A stretch of 64,000 nt of DNA, taken from a virus. Shown piece by piece: positions 1-9,318 of this stretch (positions are counted from its first letter, which is position 1; every line of letters starts with the position of its first letter). The notes under the pieces were generated by a model that saw only the letters and a program-made list of their open reading frames with translations, ran no database searches and was not told the DNA's origin. The position numbers were made by a program, and so were the translations under genes. Where the stretch lies: the IMG/VR virus record IMGVR_UViG_3300032092_000011, positions 45,842 to 109,841 of that record. One strand, given 5' to 3'.

Positions 1-493
1 ATTTAGAACCATCTTCTCCCGCAGCGCCTTGTACTCCCGCAGCGCCTTGTGTTCCTATAGAACCCTGTGCTCCTATTTCACCCTGTGCTCCTGTTGCTCC
101 TTGTGCTCCATCTAATCCAGATCCACCTTCAAGAATTGTCCAAATACCGTTTCCTCCATATACTAAATTATATGCAGTGTATGGAACATCCATTGAAGAA
201 TATCCAATTGAATTGATATTAACACCATTTATAATTATATTAGCTGTTTCATCAGGATGCCTGATGATTTTAGGACCTCCATTGCTAATGACTCCATTAG
301 GATCGCTAATAGAGAATGTCATTCCTGGTAAGAGTTTAATTCTACCAGATTGAACAGTTCTAGGAAGTCTAATATAAAAATCAGGACCGCCTGTTCCAGG
401 CCCTAATATAAATTCTGAACTTGTTAATGGAAGGACATAATATGGTTGTCCACCTGTTGAAGTAATGGTACTAACATTAGTAAATGCTGACAT
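1..493 (-). CDS. Collagen-like fibre protein, N-terminal part (runs off the window)
   Basis: An open frame starts with ATG at 493 and is still open at base 1, so only about 164 residues are visible. The first ~125 residues are a beta-rich head with no family I recognise. From there Gly-X-Y triplets of the form [10 protein letters not shown] begin, the same collagen-like repeat as in the next gene upstream. It is probably another tail or head fibre. A strong hairpin at 580-611 separates it from the upstream fibre gene, so it may have its own transcript, although no clear promoter box was seen. Confidence 0.8.
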   Translation of the reverse strand, partial: MSAFTNVSTITSTGGQPYYVLPLTSSEFILGPGTGGPDFYIRLPRTVQSGRIKLLPGMTFSISDPNGVISNGGPKIIRHPDETANIIINGVNINSIGYSSMDVPYTAYNLVYGGNGIWTILEGGSGLDGAQGATGAQGEIGAQGSIGTQGAAGVQGAAGEDGSK

Positions 494-579
494 TTAAAGT
501 GACGTATTTTTGGTATCTTTACTATGTATCTATCCCTAAAAATAAGTTAAAAATTTAGAATTATCCTAAATTCTAAATT

Positions 580-611
580 GAGAATGCCTAAGACTAGTCT
601 TAGGCATTCTC
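580..611 (-). terminator. Perfect 16-bp palindromic hairpin after the large fibre gene
   Basis: GAGAATGCCTAAGACT is followed directly by its exact reverse complement. It lies 20 bases past the stop of the 1646-residue fibre gene. The downstream U-run is weak, so it may be a terminator or a processing/stability hairpin. A second weaker inverted repeat (AATTTAGAA / TTCTAAATT) lies at about 552-579. Confidence 0.65.
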
Positions 612-631
612 TTTATACTAATTTTGTATTA

Positions 632-3600
632 TTAGTATGGACTTATAGTCGGCATATTAAATACAATAATATTAGGAACTTGTGAATTTGGGGGTAATTG
701 AATCCAACCGCCTTGAGGATCAATACCACCAGAAATACAATTTGAACCAACATAATAGTTATCAACTGCATTTACATCATTCCATAATGATAAGTGTAAT
801 CCAGTTGGTGAGTGCATATAAACAGAATCTAATAAAATGCTTCTATCTTGAGTACCTACTTGCGGTGCAGTTAAGATAAATCCACCACCTGAAACAATAT
901 CCATTGATGTTTGATGCAATATAATTCTATGTTTTATTGAACCGTTTTGAGTTTCTCTAATAATCCATGAATTTAATGCTGCATAACCCGTACCTACGTC
1001 TGGTGTTGATTCTATATCATAGCCTTGATGATTAAGTTTTAGTGTTGATGATTTAGAACTAATAGTTCCACTAATCAATCTAATAACTGAAGACCAACCT
1101 TGTGCTGTTGAAAATAATTCTAAATGACAATTATCAACGAATAAATCGGCATTTACAACTTCAACAACAACGCCATCCATAAATCCAGAATCGCTGCAAT
1201 CAACTTTAACATAAATATCATTTAATGATATTATCATTTCCGATCCATCGTTACCTTGAATTAATCCTCTACCATTAACATATATTTTGCTTTGACTTCT
1301 TCCGCCTCCCTTTATTTTAAATTCAGCACCGTTGTTTATTTCGAATATACATGAAAGTTGACCACCTACTGCATTAATTCTTACATTTGGTGAAAGATTT
1401 AAAGCAACAGTACCGATAATATCGATTGGATTTGTAGCTGACATGCCGTAAATACCAGGATTTACGTAAACTTCATATCTTGTAATACTATTTGTTATAC
1501 AATATCCCATTGCTCCTTCAATAGTTGCCCATGGATTTGTAGGATCTCCTAATACAGCAGTACCATCGTTACCATTTGGATCAACATATAATATTTGATC
1601 GTATAATACTGAGAATCCAACTCCATTAGAACCTTGTGCTCCAGTTGGACCTTGGTTACCTTGTGCACCACTAGTTCCATTAATACCTTGGAAACCTAAA
1701 GGACCTTGATTTCCTTGAGGACCCGCAATACCCTGAGCTCCGGTTGGACCTTGACGACCTTGAGAACCTTGAGCTCCCGTAGAACCTTGTGCGCCAATTG
1801 TATTAAATGAGAAATCCCAATTTCCACCATTCCAAGTATAAAAATCACCAGTTAATACATCAATATATGTTTGACCTACAAATGATCCTATTACATTATT
1901 ACTATTAGGATCTCCATTTCCAGAAAGTGTGCCACTAGCACCATTATCACCCTGTGATCCAGTGTTTCCTTGAGGACCAGTTGGACCTTGTACACCTTGT
2001 AAACCTTGAGGACCGGTTGGACCTTGTCTACCCTGTGCTCCCGTCGAACCAGTATCTCCTTGAGCTCCAGTCGGACCTTGACGACCTTGAGAACCTTGAG
2101 CTCCTGCAGAACCTTGAGCTCCAGTAGAACCTTGAGCTCCAGAACTACCAACAGAACCTTTAATATTTCCTTGAGGAATCCAGTTTGCTCCGTCCCATTC
2201 ATAAACATCGCCATTGTCTAAATCTAACCAATGTTCTCCAATAATGAATATTCCTGGATTGTATGCTCCTGGAGGTACTCCATTTTCAGAATACCACTTA
2301 ATAACTTCACCAGTCGAACCTTGTGCTCCTGCAGAACCTTGTGCTCCAGTTGGACCTTGAATTCCTTGAATACCAGTTGAACCTTGCGGGCCATGATCTC
2401 CCTGGAATCCTTTTTCTCCTTGTGGACCCGTTAAACCCTGAGGACCTGTTGAACCTTGAATACCAGTAGGTCCTTGATTTCCTTGAGGACCTGAAATACC
2501 TTGATTTCCTTGAGGACCTAAAGGACCTTGATTTCCTTGAGGACCTGCAACACCTTGAGAACCAGTTGGACCTTGAACTCCAGCTGCACCAACAACCGAC
2601 ATATCAGTAATATAAGTCCATTGCGCACCATCCCAAAGATATAATTTACCATAATCTGGATCGCTTGGATCTAAACTTCCTGCAACTAAACCAAATTCTC
2701 CGGCCGGAGTTGAGGTATCTGATAATAAACTATTCAAATCATTATAGATTTGATTAATATGGAATCCTTGACCAACATCACCTTGGAATCCTTGAGCTCC
2801 AATTGAACCTTGCGCTCCAGTTGGACCTTGGTTACCTTGGTTACCTTGAGCTCCAGTTGGACCTTGGTTACCTTGAGCTCCAGTTGCTCCTTGAAGACCG
2901 GTTGGACCTTGGTTACCTTGAGCTCCAGTTGCTCCTTGAAGACCGGTTGGACCTTGGTTACCTTGTTGACCGGTTGGACCTTGGTTACCTTGAGCTCCAG
3001 TTGCTCCTTGAAGACCGGTTGGACCTTGGTTACCTTGAGAACCCTGTTGACCAGTTGGACCTTGGTTACCTTGAGCTCCAGTTGCTCCTTGAAGACCGGT
3101 TGGACCTTGGTTACCTTGAGAACCCTGTTGTCCAGTCGGACCTTGATTTCCTTGAGCTCCAGTCGGACCTTGATTTCCTTGAGCTCCAGTCGGACCTTGA
3201 TTTCCTTGAGAACCCTGAGGACCAGTAGGACCTTCAGTAGCACCTAACGTTGTAACAATATGTGAATAATCAGCAACACCCTCAGTATAAAACTTAATAG
3301 TTCTATTAGCATTATCATCATTTGTTGCAAATATTTCAACTAATACTTTATCAGTTGGGTCAACATATTTAGTTGTTATAAATAGATCTTGGTAAACATC
3401 AACAATTGTGGTTGCATTTGTGTCCCATCCAATTAAATGTGCATTCGTTGTTCCCCAAACTTGTAAAACATTACCATTTGGATCAGTTCTTGATACTTTT
3501 ACGTATACTTGAATATTATCATTTACCGATGCTTTTGTAAAGTGCATTTTAAATTGCTGAATTCCCGCCGGAACAAGCGCAACGCCTAATCCAACGGGTG

Positions 3601-5572
3601 TTAAGAATTTAGTTACTAATGCATCTGATTGTAGAGCAGTAAGATTCGTTGTAACAGTTTGTTGAGCTCCAGAAACTGGAATCGGAGATATTTCATTAAT
3701 ATCATTTGCTCCTCCTCCATTATTAACAAGAACAACCGACTCATTCATATAGAATGTTTGTCCGCTTGACGAACCTCTATCACCTTGGAATCCTTGAGGA
3801 CCTTGATTTCCTTGAGGACCAGTAACTCCCTGCAATCCTGTTGAACCTTGTAAACCAGTTGGACCTTGATTTCCTTGTGCTCCAGTTGCTCCCTGTGCTC
3901 CAGTATCTCCTTGTGCTCCAGTATCTCCTTGAGGACCAGTTGGACCTTGATCACCTTGAGGTCCTGGAGTACCGGTTACAAACGATATGCTCCAAATATT
4001 ATTTGAAAATACATCATAATATCCAGATCCTCCTGAAATAAACGTTAAAGCATAAAAAGCATATGTACCGTAAAAGCTAGAAGTTGTTATTTCGTAAGTT
4101 GCATAGCTATTAGCGTCTACAGTATTTGTTAGAATAACCTTAGTTCCGGCGGTAATTGAAGATAGAAAAGAAGTCTGATCACCGATTGGATTACCATTCA
4201 CATCAATAGCCTCATTACTTACCAATAATTGAGCAAATCCAGCTAATGTATTACTAGGACCACCATTAAAACGGTAATGTGTATTTGATGGATTTCCTCC
4301 TATGTAATAATGTAATGTTGTTGATGGAGAATCAATACCTGTATCTCCTTGAGGACCGGTTTCTCCTTGAGGACCAGTAGGTCCTTGATTTCCTTGATTT
4401 CCTTGTGCTCCAGTTGCTCCTTGAGATCCAATAGAACCTTGAGGACCTGTAGGACCTTGTACACCATCAGCACCTTGAACCGACATATCAGTAATATATT
4501 GCCATTGGGCACCATCCCATAAATAGAGTGCTCCATAATTTGGATCATTTTGCGGTAAATTACCAGCAACTAAACCAAATTTACCAGGTTGTACATTCTG
4601 GCTTGGATTATCAGCTAATAGCAATTGTAGGTCATCATAGATAAAATCAATTTCAAAACCATATCCAGTATCACCTTGACTACCTTGTGCTCCAACATTT
4701 CCTTGTGCTCCAACATTTCCTTGAGCTCCAGTCGAACCTTGAGGACCTGTTAGACCTTGAAGACCAGTTGGACCTTGGTTTCCTTGAAACCCAGTTGGAC
4801 CTTGGTTTCCTTGTGCTCCTAATCCACCTTGAGCACCTACAGAACCTTGAACTCCAGTTGCTCCCTGCGCTCCAGTATCTCCTTGAGGACCCATTATTGA
4901 ACCTTGAAGAATCCAGTTTCCATTCTGGAAAATATAAACATTTCCGCTATTAATTTCTAAATAGTGATCGTTTTCTTCATATGGCTGACCTGTATATACA
5001 TTAATAGGCTGAGGTTGTATAATATCACTATACCATTTGCTTCCATCAGCACCGCCAACACCTTGAGAACCTACAGCTCCTTGATTACCTATAGAACCTT
5101 GAGCTCCTGTATTACCTTGAGCTCCTGTTGCACCAGTTGAACCTTGAGCTCCTGTATTACCTTGAGCTCCTGCGGAACCTTGTGGTCCAGTTGGACCTTG
5201 TCTACCTTGATAGCCTTGAGTTCCTAAAGGTCCAGTTGCTCCTTGAGCACCAGTATTTCCTTGAGGACCAGTAGGACCGCCAGATGAAACTGATTCAACA
5301 TTCCAAAAGTAATTACCGTTAATATCTTGTCTAAATACTAGTGTTTTACCAATATCTGAATTAGACATTTCATATTGATCTTCGCCGGTTGCATTACCTC
5401 TAATGGCATAATTTTTAATCATTTCTCCAGCAAGAGCAAGATTATAGTCCATTTCTTCGTGTGTCAATGGACGATCAAAATCCGATGGAATTAATGGAAT
5501 ATAAAAACCATTAACGTCACGATGTTTACCGTGATCGAAACTGTATTCTGTGATTTTCTTTAATGTAGACAT
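632..5572 (-). CDS. Giant collagen-like fibre protein with inserted globular modules
   Basis: A 1646-residue protein, probably a virion fibre (tail or head surface). It has a short N-terminal head (about 1-95), then long runs of Gly-X-Y, mostly GPTGPQG, GAQGNQG and GAQGSTG. Several globular inserts interrupt these runs. Two are near copies ending in [16 protein letters not shown] (about 300-370 and 940-1005). Others share a Y-D-x-x-x-G-x-x-Y-x-W-x-G-x-N-W pattern. The last ~300 residues start [11 protein letters not shown] and look like a right-handed beta-helix (pectate-lyase-like), typical of receptor-binding or glycan-binding tips. The start follows the upstream gene stop by 8 bases. The repeat tract is prone to length change by slippage. 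Confidence 0.9.
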   Translation of the reverse strand: MSTLKKITEYSFDHGKHRDVNGFYIPLIPSDFDRPLTHEEMDYNLALAGEMIKNYAIRGNATGEDQYEMSNSDIGKTLVFRQDINGNYFWNVESVSSGGPTGPQGNTGAQGATGPLGTQGYQGRQGPTGPQGSAGAQGNTGAQGSTGATGAQGNTGAQGSIGNQGAVGSQGVGGADGSKWYSDIIQPQPINVYTGQPYEENDHYLEINSGNVYIFQNGNWILQGSIMGPQGDTGAQGATGVQGSVGAQGGLGAQGNQGPTGFQGNQGPTGLQGLTGPQGSTGAQGNVGAQGNVGAQGSQGDTGYGFEIDFIYDDLQLLLADNPSQNVQPGKFGLVAGNLPQNDPNYGALYLWDGAQWQYITDMSVQGADGVQGPTGPQGSIGSQGATGAQGNQGNQGPTGPQGETGPQGDTGIDSPSTTLHYYIGGNPSNTHYRFNGGPSNTLAGFAQLLVSNEAIDVNGNPIGDQTSFLSSITAGTKVILTNTVDANSYATYEITTSSFYGTYAFYALTFISGGSGYYDVFSNNIWSISFVTGTPGPQGDQGPTGPQGDTGAQGDTGAQGATGAQGNQGPTGLQGSTGLQGVTGPQGNQGPQGFQGDRGSSSGQTFYMNESVVLVNNGGGANDINEISPIPVSGAQQTVTTNLTALQSDALVTKFLTPVGLGVALVPAGIQQFKMHFTKASVNDNIQVYVKVSRTDPNGNVLQVWGTTNAHLIGWDTNATTIVDVYQDLFITTKYVDPTDKVLVEIFATNDDNANRTIKFYTEGVADYSHIVTTLGATEGPTGPQGSQGNQGPTGAQGNQGPTGAQGNQGPTGQQGSQGNQGPTGLQGATGAQGNQGPTGQQGSQGNQGPTGLQGATGAQGNQGPTGQQGNQGPTGLQGATGAQGNQGPTGLQGATGAQGNQGPTGAQGNQGNQGPTGAQGSIGAQGFQGDVGQGFHINQIYNDLNSLLSDTSTPAGEFGLVAGSLDPSDPDYGKLYLWDGAQWTYITDMSVVGAAGVQGPTGSQGVAGPQGNQGPLGPQGNQGISGPQGNQGPTGIQGSTGPQGLTGPQGEKGFQGDHGPQGSTGIQGIQGPTGAQGSAGAQGSTGEVIKWYSENGVPPGAYNPGIFIIGEHWLDLDNGDVYEWDGANWIPQGNIKGSVGSSGAQGSTGAQGSAGAQGSQGRQGPTGAQGDTGSTGAQGRQGPTGPQGLQGVQGPTGPQGNTGSQGDNGASGTLSGNGDPNSNNVIGSFVGQTYIDVLTGDFYTWNGGNWDFSFNTIGAQGSTGAQGSQGRQGPTGAQGIAGPQGNQGPLGFQGINGTSGAQGNQGPTGAQGSNGVGFSVLYDQILYVDPNGNDGTAVLGDPTNPWATIEGAMGYCITNSITRYEVYVNPGIYGMSATNPIDIIGTVALNLSPNVRINAVGGQLSCIFEINNGAEFKIKGGGRSQSKIYVNGRGLIQGNDGSEMIISLNDIYVKVDCSDSGFMDGVVVEVVNADLFVDNCHLELFSTAQGWSSVIRLISGTISSKSSTLKLNHQGYDIESTPDVGTGYAALNSWIIRETQNGSIKHRIILHQTSMDIVSGGGFILTAPQVGTQDRSILLDSVYMHSPTGLHLSLWNDVNAVDNYYVGSNCISGGIDPQGGWIQLPPNSQVPNIIVFNMPTISPY
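2816..3215. repeat. Tandem DNA repeats encoding collagen triplets
   Basis: Near-identical 27- to 54-base units (for example CTTGGTTACCTTGAGCTCCA on the + strand) recur through this stretch of the large fibre gene, each encoding [13 protein letters not shown]-type triplets. Identity between units is high even at third codon positions, which points to recent expansion or gene conversion and not only protein-level selection. Confidence 0.85.
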
Positions 5573-5580
5573 TAAACTGA

Positions 5581-6102
5581 TTAGTATGTTTTGTATGTAT
5601 TATATAATTGAAGTATTTCTTCGATTGATGAATTAAACATCTGATGAATATATCCGCAGTCAATATATTCGCTTTGAGCTTTAATATATTCATCAAGATA
5701 TAATTCATCATAAATTTTACGAACTTTATTAAGTGTTCTAGTGTATTCAGATAATTGTGAAAATTGCATTGCATTAATCTTATCCACATCTTTGGAAATC
5801 CAACCAGTGCCTTCTCTATATTCGATAAAACGATTAGCTCTATCAACACTAAAATTAAAACTTCTTAATGAATATAAACATTGATCGATACAATTTCTTT
5901 CAACTGCTGTTCTAGTGGTAATTGGAGCTGTATTTTGTATATAGTCTCCAAGTTCATCCATATTCATTTTCACAAGAGTTTTGGTTGAGTTTCTAAACTT
6001 GTTTTCTTTCAAAATCATGATTTCATTAACTTCTCCGCCAAATGCTCTAAAATTATCTAGGTAAATGTACGCTAGAACTAATGTGATTCTATCAACTATC
6101 AT
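5581..6102 (-). CDS. Hypothetical protein, 173 aa
   Basis: No family recognised. The protein is mostly helical and polar and ends in a Tyr-rich tail. It sits between the giant fibre gene (9-base gap) and a small membrane protein gene (1-base gap), so it is probably co-transcribed with the fibre and could be a fibre-associated or tail-assembly factor. That role is inferred from position only. Confidence 0.75.
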   Translation of the reverse strand: MIVDRITLVLAYIYLDNFRAFGGEVNEIMILKENKFRNSTKTLVKMNMDELGDYIQNTAPITTRTAVERNCIDQCLYSLRSFNFSVDRANRFIEYREGTGWISKDVDKINAMQFSQLSEYTRTLNKVRKIYDELYLDEYIKAQSEYIDCGYIHQMFNSSIEEILQLYNTYKTY

Positions 6103-6103
6103 A

Positions 6104-6505
6104 TTATTTCACTCCCATATATTTAGTAAAGTAATAAATGATAATAGTACCTATTCCAGAAAGAAGACCCCATAAAATTTTTGTCGCAGTTGACTTAAAT
6201 TTCATAAGTTCTTCATGTTCTCTTACCATTTTTTCATAATTATCCTCATCTTTTTCTTTTTCAATTCGAAAAGATGTGTTTTTATTCACAGCAACAACAA
6301 TTCCATCATTTGGATTAAGTAGTTGTTTTTTAAGCTCGCGAATTTCATTTTTCATTTCATTTTGATTTTCCATTAGGAGTCGAATTGCTGACTCTAATTG
6401 AATATACGATGGATCTTCCATCTTACGACGAAATGATTCAAAAGCCTTATATAAGCTCTCGATTAACTCTTTTGGTGACTGATTGTCTGGATTTTCTGGA
6501 AACAC
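6104..6505 (-). CDS. Coiled-coil protein with C-terminal membrane segment, 133 aa
   Basis: The apparent start is GTG at 6505. Residues ~15-100 are charged and heptad-like (RLLMENQNEMKNEIRELKKQ), followed by a basic/acidic stretch and a hydrophobic segment near residues 110-128 (LLSGIGTIIIYYF). The topology fits a tail-anchored membrane protein. A late-type promoter box lies 27 bases upstream inside a terminator loop. Function unknown. Confidence 0.75.
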   Translation of the reverse strand: MFPENPDNQSPKELIESLYKAFESFRRKMEDPSYIQLESAIRLLMENQNEMKNEIRELKKQLLNPNDGIVVAVNKNTSFRIEKEKDEDNYEKMVREHEELMKFKSTATKILWGLLSGIGTIIIYYFTKYMGVK

Positions 6506-6510
6506 GATAA

Positions 6511-6562
6511 GTCCTATTCTTTTTTTATCAGTTTATATATTCTTGACAAAAAAGAATAGGAC
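6511..6562 (-). terminator. Terminator hairpin with a promoter box in its loop
   Basis: GTCCTATTCTTTTTT pairs with AAAAAAGAATAGGAC across a ~22-base loop, just past the stop of the 148-residue gene. The loop carries the ATATATAAA box that precedes the next gene, so termination and re-initiation signals are interleaved. Confidence 0.7.
6532..6540 (-). promoter_or_regulatory. Late-type promoter box (ATATATAAA)
   Basis: Minus-strand ATATATAAA lies 27 bases before the GTG of the coiled-coil membrane protein. It matches the ATATATAGA/ATATATAAA box found 21-45 bases before many other starts in this window. Confidence 0.5.
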
Positions 6563-6585
6563 CAGTTAAATGATATATACTTGGC

Positions 6586-7032
6586 TTAATTGTTAGAATC
6601 TGAACCGTCTAAATTGGCTCCTACAGCATAGTGTGCCATATATTCTTCACGGCTCATAGCATGTTGAGATGCTAAATGTGCAATTTGATCGCGATCAAAA
6701 TTAGGATCTGGAGTTGGAACTTGAACATTTGAAGTTCCAATGTTTTTAACAGACCAAAGTCCATAAGTTAAAACTTGTGGATTTCCAGCATTAGGATTAG
6801 TTACAATAACATCATCTTCAATGCCTTCTTGTAATTTATGAAAATTTTGGCTTGCTTGTGTAATATAGTTTTCAGCTTTTGCAATATGGTCTTGAATCCA
6901 ACCTGGAATATCAAATTCCATAGTACCAATTTTACCTTGCAACTCGGTGGCCGCATCAATAATAGCCTTTAAACTATTATGTGCCATTGAAACTTCATGG
7001 TCTCCAGCTTCTTTAATAAGTTTTTTACTCAT
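6586..7032 (-). CDS. Small virion-type protein, 148 aa (T4-like phage family)
   Basis: The central part (about 20-65) has the pattern AATELQGKI..MEFDIPGWIQDHIAKAENYI, which I associate with small conserved proteins of T4-like marine phages; the assignment is from memory and not from a search. The N-terminus MSKKLIKEAG contains an I-K-E-A site of the kind cut by T4-type prohead proteases, so it may be an internal head protein. A late-type box is 23 bases upstream and a strong terminator follows. It is a single-gene unit. Confidence 0.75.
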   Translation of the reverse strand: MSKKLIKEAGDHEVSMAHNSLKAIIDAATELQGKIGTMEFDIPGWIQDHIAKAENYITQASQNFHKLQEGIEDDVIVTNPNAGNPQVLTYGLWSVKNIGTSNVQVPTPDPNFDRDQIAHLASQHAMSREEYMAHYAVGANLDGSDSNN

Positions 7033-7054
7033 CGGAATTGTATAATTTTTCTAT

Positions 7055-7063
7055 TCTATATAT
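7055..7063 (-). promoter_or_regulatory. Late-type promoter box (ATATATAGA)
   Basis: ATATATAGA on the minus strand, 23 bases upstream of the ATG at 7032, in the 33-base gap after the glucosaminidase gene. Confidence 0.55.
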
Positions 7064-7065
7064 CT

Positions 7066-7635
7066 TTATTGGAAAAGTTCCTTCAGATCATAGTCATCGA
7101 TGGTCTTTTTAAGAGCTTGAATATAATGAGGTGCTTCAGCATAGCTAGCAGAAAGATATTGATAATATGCTTCTTCAGAATTTATACTACCTAAATAACG
7201 AGCTTGGTAAAATGCATAATCATAAACTGATTCTCTCCAAGTATTATAATATGCATGGTTATTTTGAGTACCAGATGATGTTGTAACTCTAGCTCGAGCC
7301 TCTTTCATGCCAAATAGATTATTGTTCTCACGAAAGATGTGGCTTTTCCAGTGACCAGTTTCAACCATCGATTGAGCTAATGGAATCCATGGATATTTGA
7401 TATTTAAATCTTTCATCATCATGACGAGTTTATCCTTGGTAAAAACATCATGTTGTTTGATTTCTATCACTCTCTCCATATCAGACATTCCCTCTAAAGC
7501 CTTCATTTTACCACGTTGATAGGAAATGTACATTGTTAAACAATATGCTGTCGTGATGATTGTAAATACACGTAAATAAGCCTTGAAACTTATTTTTTCG
7601 TGGATAATCTTTGATTTATTGTAACGATATAACAT
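7066..7635 (-). CDS. Membrane-anchored glucosaminidase (FlgJ/Bax-type peptidoglycan hydrolase)
   Basis: 189 residues from ATG 7635. Upstream codons in the same frame run through the promoter box and are unlikely to be translated. An N-terminal transmembrane segment (about 20-38) anchors a glucosaminidase domain: IPLAQSMVETGHWKS holds the likely catalytic Glu, followed by NNLFGMK and YNTWRESVYDYA, both typical of the endo-beta-N-acetylglucosaminidase family. It would cut host peptidoglycan, either in lysis or as a virion-associated enzyme. It has its own early-type promoter and is separated from the gene before it by a strong terminator. Confidence 0.85.
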   Translation of the reverse strand: MLYRYNKSKIIHEKISFKAYLRVFTIITTAYCLTMYISYQRGKMKALEGMSDMERVIEIKQHDVFTKDKLVMMMKDLNIKYPWIPLAQSMVETGHWKSHIFRENNNLFGMKEARARVTTSSGTQNNHAYYNTWRESVYDYAFYQARYLGSINSEEAYYQYLSASYAEAPHYIQALKKTIDDYDLKELFQ

Positions 7636-7654
7636 AATCTTATTTTTGTTTACA

Positions 7655-7690
7655 ATGTAAATATAAACAAAATTTTTCAAACGGTAAAAC
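7655..7690 (-). promoter_or_regulatory. Early/middle-type promoter (TTGTTTATATTTACAT)
   Basis: Minus strand reads GTTTTACCGT...TTGTTTATATTTACAT, ending 20 bases before ATG 7635. The same two-part motif recurs at nine places in the window, always upstream of a minus-strand gene or RNA unit. Confidence 0.7.
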
Positions 7691-7728
7691 TTTTTTTGAA
7701 AAAAAGTGAAAAAAAGTGAAAAAAGTTT

Positions 7729-7775
7729 AGAGAGCAAAGTCAAGTGCTGACCCGGCGTACCTTCATTTGCTCTCT
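7729..7775 (-). terminator. Rho-independent terminator overlapping a gene end
   Basis: AGAGAGCAAA pairs with TTTGCTCTCT across a ~27-base loop and is followed on the minus strand by long T runs. The stop codon of the small membrane protein lies inside the stem. Confidence 0.75.
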
Positions 7776-7975
7776 ACTTGTTCGTCTTTACGACGCAAAT
7801 AAAAGTATAAGCCAAAAAATGATGCTGATCCTAGGTAAAATATTCCAGACGTCATCCAATAAGAATTTGTCCATTGCATTACAGTATAAAAAGCTGCGTC
7901 GAAACCCAGGGGGTTCAGAAAGGTCGCTATCACCAAGGCAGCAGTTGCTCGATTCTTTTTGATTATTTTTCTCAC
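7763..7975 (-). CDS. Small two-segment membrane protein, ~70 aa
   Basis: The reading frame gives KIIKKNRATAALVIATFLNP followed by a second hydrophobic stretch and a basic C-terminus (YLRRKDEQ). This looks like a genuine two-helix membrane protein of the holin/inner-membrane size class. The start is uncertain. An ATG at 8092 would give 109 residues and overlaps the upstream stop as ATGA, but a terminator hairpin (8057-8080) and a late-type promoter box (8034-8042) lie between it and the conserved part. I therefore prefer the GTG at 7975. Confidence 0.55.
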   Translation of the reverse strand: MRKIIKKNRATAALVIATFLNPLGFDAAFYTVMQWTNSYWMTSGIFYLGSASFFGLYFYLRRKDEQVESK

Positions 7976-8033
7976 GTTGTATACTGTCTCCGTCCATATT
8001 ATTAGGTTGTGATTTGTTGACCATAGTCGACAA

Positions 8034-8042
8034 TCTATATAT
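8034..8042 (-). promoter_or_regulatory. Late-type promoter box (ATATATAGA)
   Basis: ATATATAGA directly downstream of a terminator hairpin and about 60 bases before the preferred GTG start of the small membrane protein. It supports a transcript starting there. Confidence 0.45.
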
Positions 8043-8056
8043 CTTTTAAAAGAAAA

Positions 8057-8080
8057 AAGCACCTTGTTTCCAAAGTGCTT
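8057..8080 (-). terminator. Rho-independent terminator
   Basis: AAGCAC / GTGCTT stem followed on the minus strand by TTTTTCTTTT, nine bases past the stop of the 66-residue gene. Confidence 0.75.
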
Positions 8081-8088
8081 TAATTTTT

Positions 8089-8289
8089 TCATGCTGGACC
8101 TCCAACTCCGAAATAGACCCACCAATCTGACTCATCGTTTTCATCGATGTGAAAATACGAAAGATAGTCAATATTCTCATGGAGACTATTTTCTAAACTT
8201 TCTAATTTCTCGCACACAGACTTTACCGGGTTTGTCTTACTGGGATCATTTTCAGAAGGACGTAACAGCTCTTCTGATAAATGTTCCAT
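8089..8289 (-). CDS. Hypothetical acidic protein, 66 aa
   Basis: No recognised family. Acidic, with WWVYFGVGGP at the C-terminus. It has its own late-type promoter box 48 bases upstream and a terminator immediately after, so it forms a monocistronic unit. Confidence 0.6.
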   Translation of the reverse strand: MEHLSEELLRPSENDPSKTNPVKSVCEKLESLENSLHENIDYLSYFHIDENDESDWWVYFGVGGPA

Positions 8290-8336
8290 AGTGCTGAAAA
8301 ATGATGTTTTTGGTGTGAAGTAGAATTACTTCTCAA

Positions 8337-8345
8337 TCTATATAT
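8337..8345 (-). promoter_or_regulatory. Late-type promoter box (ATATATAGA)
   Basis: ATATATAGA on the minus strand, 48 bases before ATG 8289. Confidence 0.5.
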
Positions 8346-8386
8346 TATAATAATACTAAAATGTTTACTCTTTAGAGTGAAATATT

Positions 8387-8809
8387 TTAATTTTGTTGTG
8401 TTATCTTACTGTTAACATAATCAGTCAAATCTTTAACACTTCCTCTAAATGCTCTAATATCTACTAATCTTTTATCTTCACCTGGATCTCCAACAAATGT
8501 ATCAGAATCTTTAGATTCATTAAGATTATTCATAATGATAATTTCAACATCTAATGGACTAAATGTGTTTGATAAAATACCAATGTCTTCTAAATTGGCT
8601 CTAACTTGTTTTGCTGCTTTTTCAGCATCTTTTCCAATAAGAGTTTTATGTTTCTTTAAAGCATCTTCAATTTCACGAAGTGCTTCTTTTGGAATATAAT
8701 TAACATGAAGTTGTGCAGTACTATCTAGCGCATCTAAAATATTCTTTGCAATCTTAGAAAGATTAGCAGCCTCATTTACATGTTGTTCGTATAACTTAAT
8801 ATGCTTCAT
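8387..8809 (-). CDS. Putative internal head protein with capsid-targeting-like N-terminus, 140 aa
   Basis: It begins MKHIKLYEQHVNEA, one of twelve genes here with this type of leader. By analogy with T4 internal proteins (leader MKTYQEFIAE, cut after [IL]xE by the prohead protease) the first 13 residues would be removed after E13. The body is helical (TAQLHVNYIPKEALREIEDA) and a second possible cut site NLNES lies near residue 97. No enzyme family recognised. It is the last gene of a run of four targeted genes with 4-5 base gaps. Confidence 0.8.
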   Translation of the reverse strand: MKHIKLYEQHVNEAANLSKIAKNILDALDSTAQLHVNYIPKEALREIEDALKKHKTLIGKDAEKAAKQVRANLEDIGILSNTFSPLDVEIIIMNNLNESKDSDTFVGDPGEDKRLVDIRAFRGSVKDLTDYVNSKITQQN

Positions 8810-8813
8810 GTTA

Positions 8814-9314
8814 TTATTTTATTTGTTGAATAGTATATTCAATTAGTTCTAGCGCTGGTTTTTCTAAATCTTTATCCATTTTAAAGATAGCGCGTTTATT
8901 AAAGGGTTCAAAGTTCATATCAAAATACTTCTTAGCAGCAATAAAGATATCTGCAACTTTTTTTGCTATACCCTTTGGATCTGCTTTAAGTTCATCAATA
9001 GTGAGTGTTATGGTATCACCGATAGATTTACGATAGAGTTTCACACCTTTATCATCTTCAGAACCACACCCTACTTTAACATAAAGCTTATTATCACGGT
9101 TTGAATGCTCAATAACTATAAGAACATTACTAGGTAATCCGAGGTAATTCAAGTACTTACCCCCAAATACTTCACCTGAATAGTAAATGTAATTTGTGCC
9201 GTGATGATTATTTATAATTTCTGGGTTTCTTCCATTCCAAAGAGCAGCATTAATAGTCAATCTTTCTGCTTTTTCTTCGTTAATAAAATGTTCGAATAAC
9301 TTAATATGCTTCAT
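8814..9314 (-). CDS. Putative internal head protein with capsid-targeting-like N-terminus, 166 aa
   Basis: It begins MKHIKLFEHFINEE; the predicted cut is after E13. The body is a mixed alpha/beta domain of about 150 residues with no family I recognise (GGKYLNYLGLPSNVLIVIEH). Four bases separate it from each neighbour, both of which also carry the leader. It is probably packaged with the genome, but what it does in the new host cannot be read from sequence. Confidence 0.8.
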   Translation of the reverse strand: MKHIKLFEHFINEEKAERLTINAALWNGRNPEIINNHHGTNYIYYSGEVFGGKYLNYLGLPSNVLIVIEHSNRDNKLYVKVGCGSEDDKGVKLYRKSIGDTITLTIDELKADPKGIAKKVADIFIAAKKYFDMNFEPFNKRAIFKMDKDLEKPALELIEYTIQQIK

Positions 9315-9318
9315 GTTA

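Noticed and set aside
2816-3215. Regularly repeated DNA that might look like a CRISPR array
   Set aside because: Repeats are contiguous, in frame with collagen triplets and have no unique spacers.
1891-3954. Open frames of 65-170 codons on both strands across the collagen-like gene (for example LELKVTKVQ-type and LDLGYLELQ-type repeats)
   Set aside because: They are other frames of the Gly-X-Y repeat; the composition is periodic and artificial, and the long collagen frame explains the DNA.
7788-8033. 81-codon frame overlapping the small membrane protein in another frame
   Set aside because: It encodes no plausible protein until its last part and competes with a frame having two clear membrane helices.
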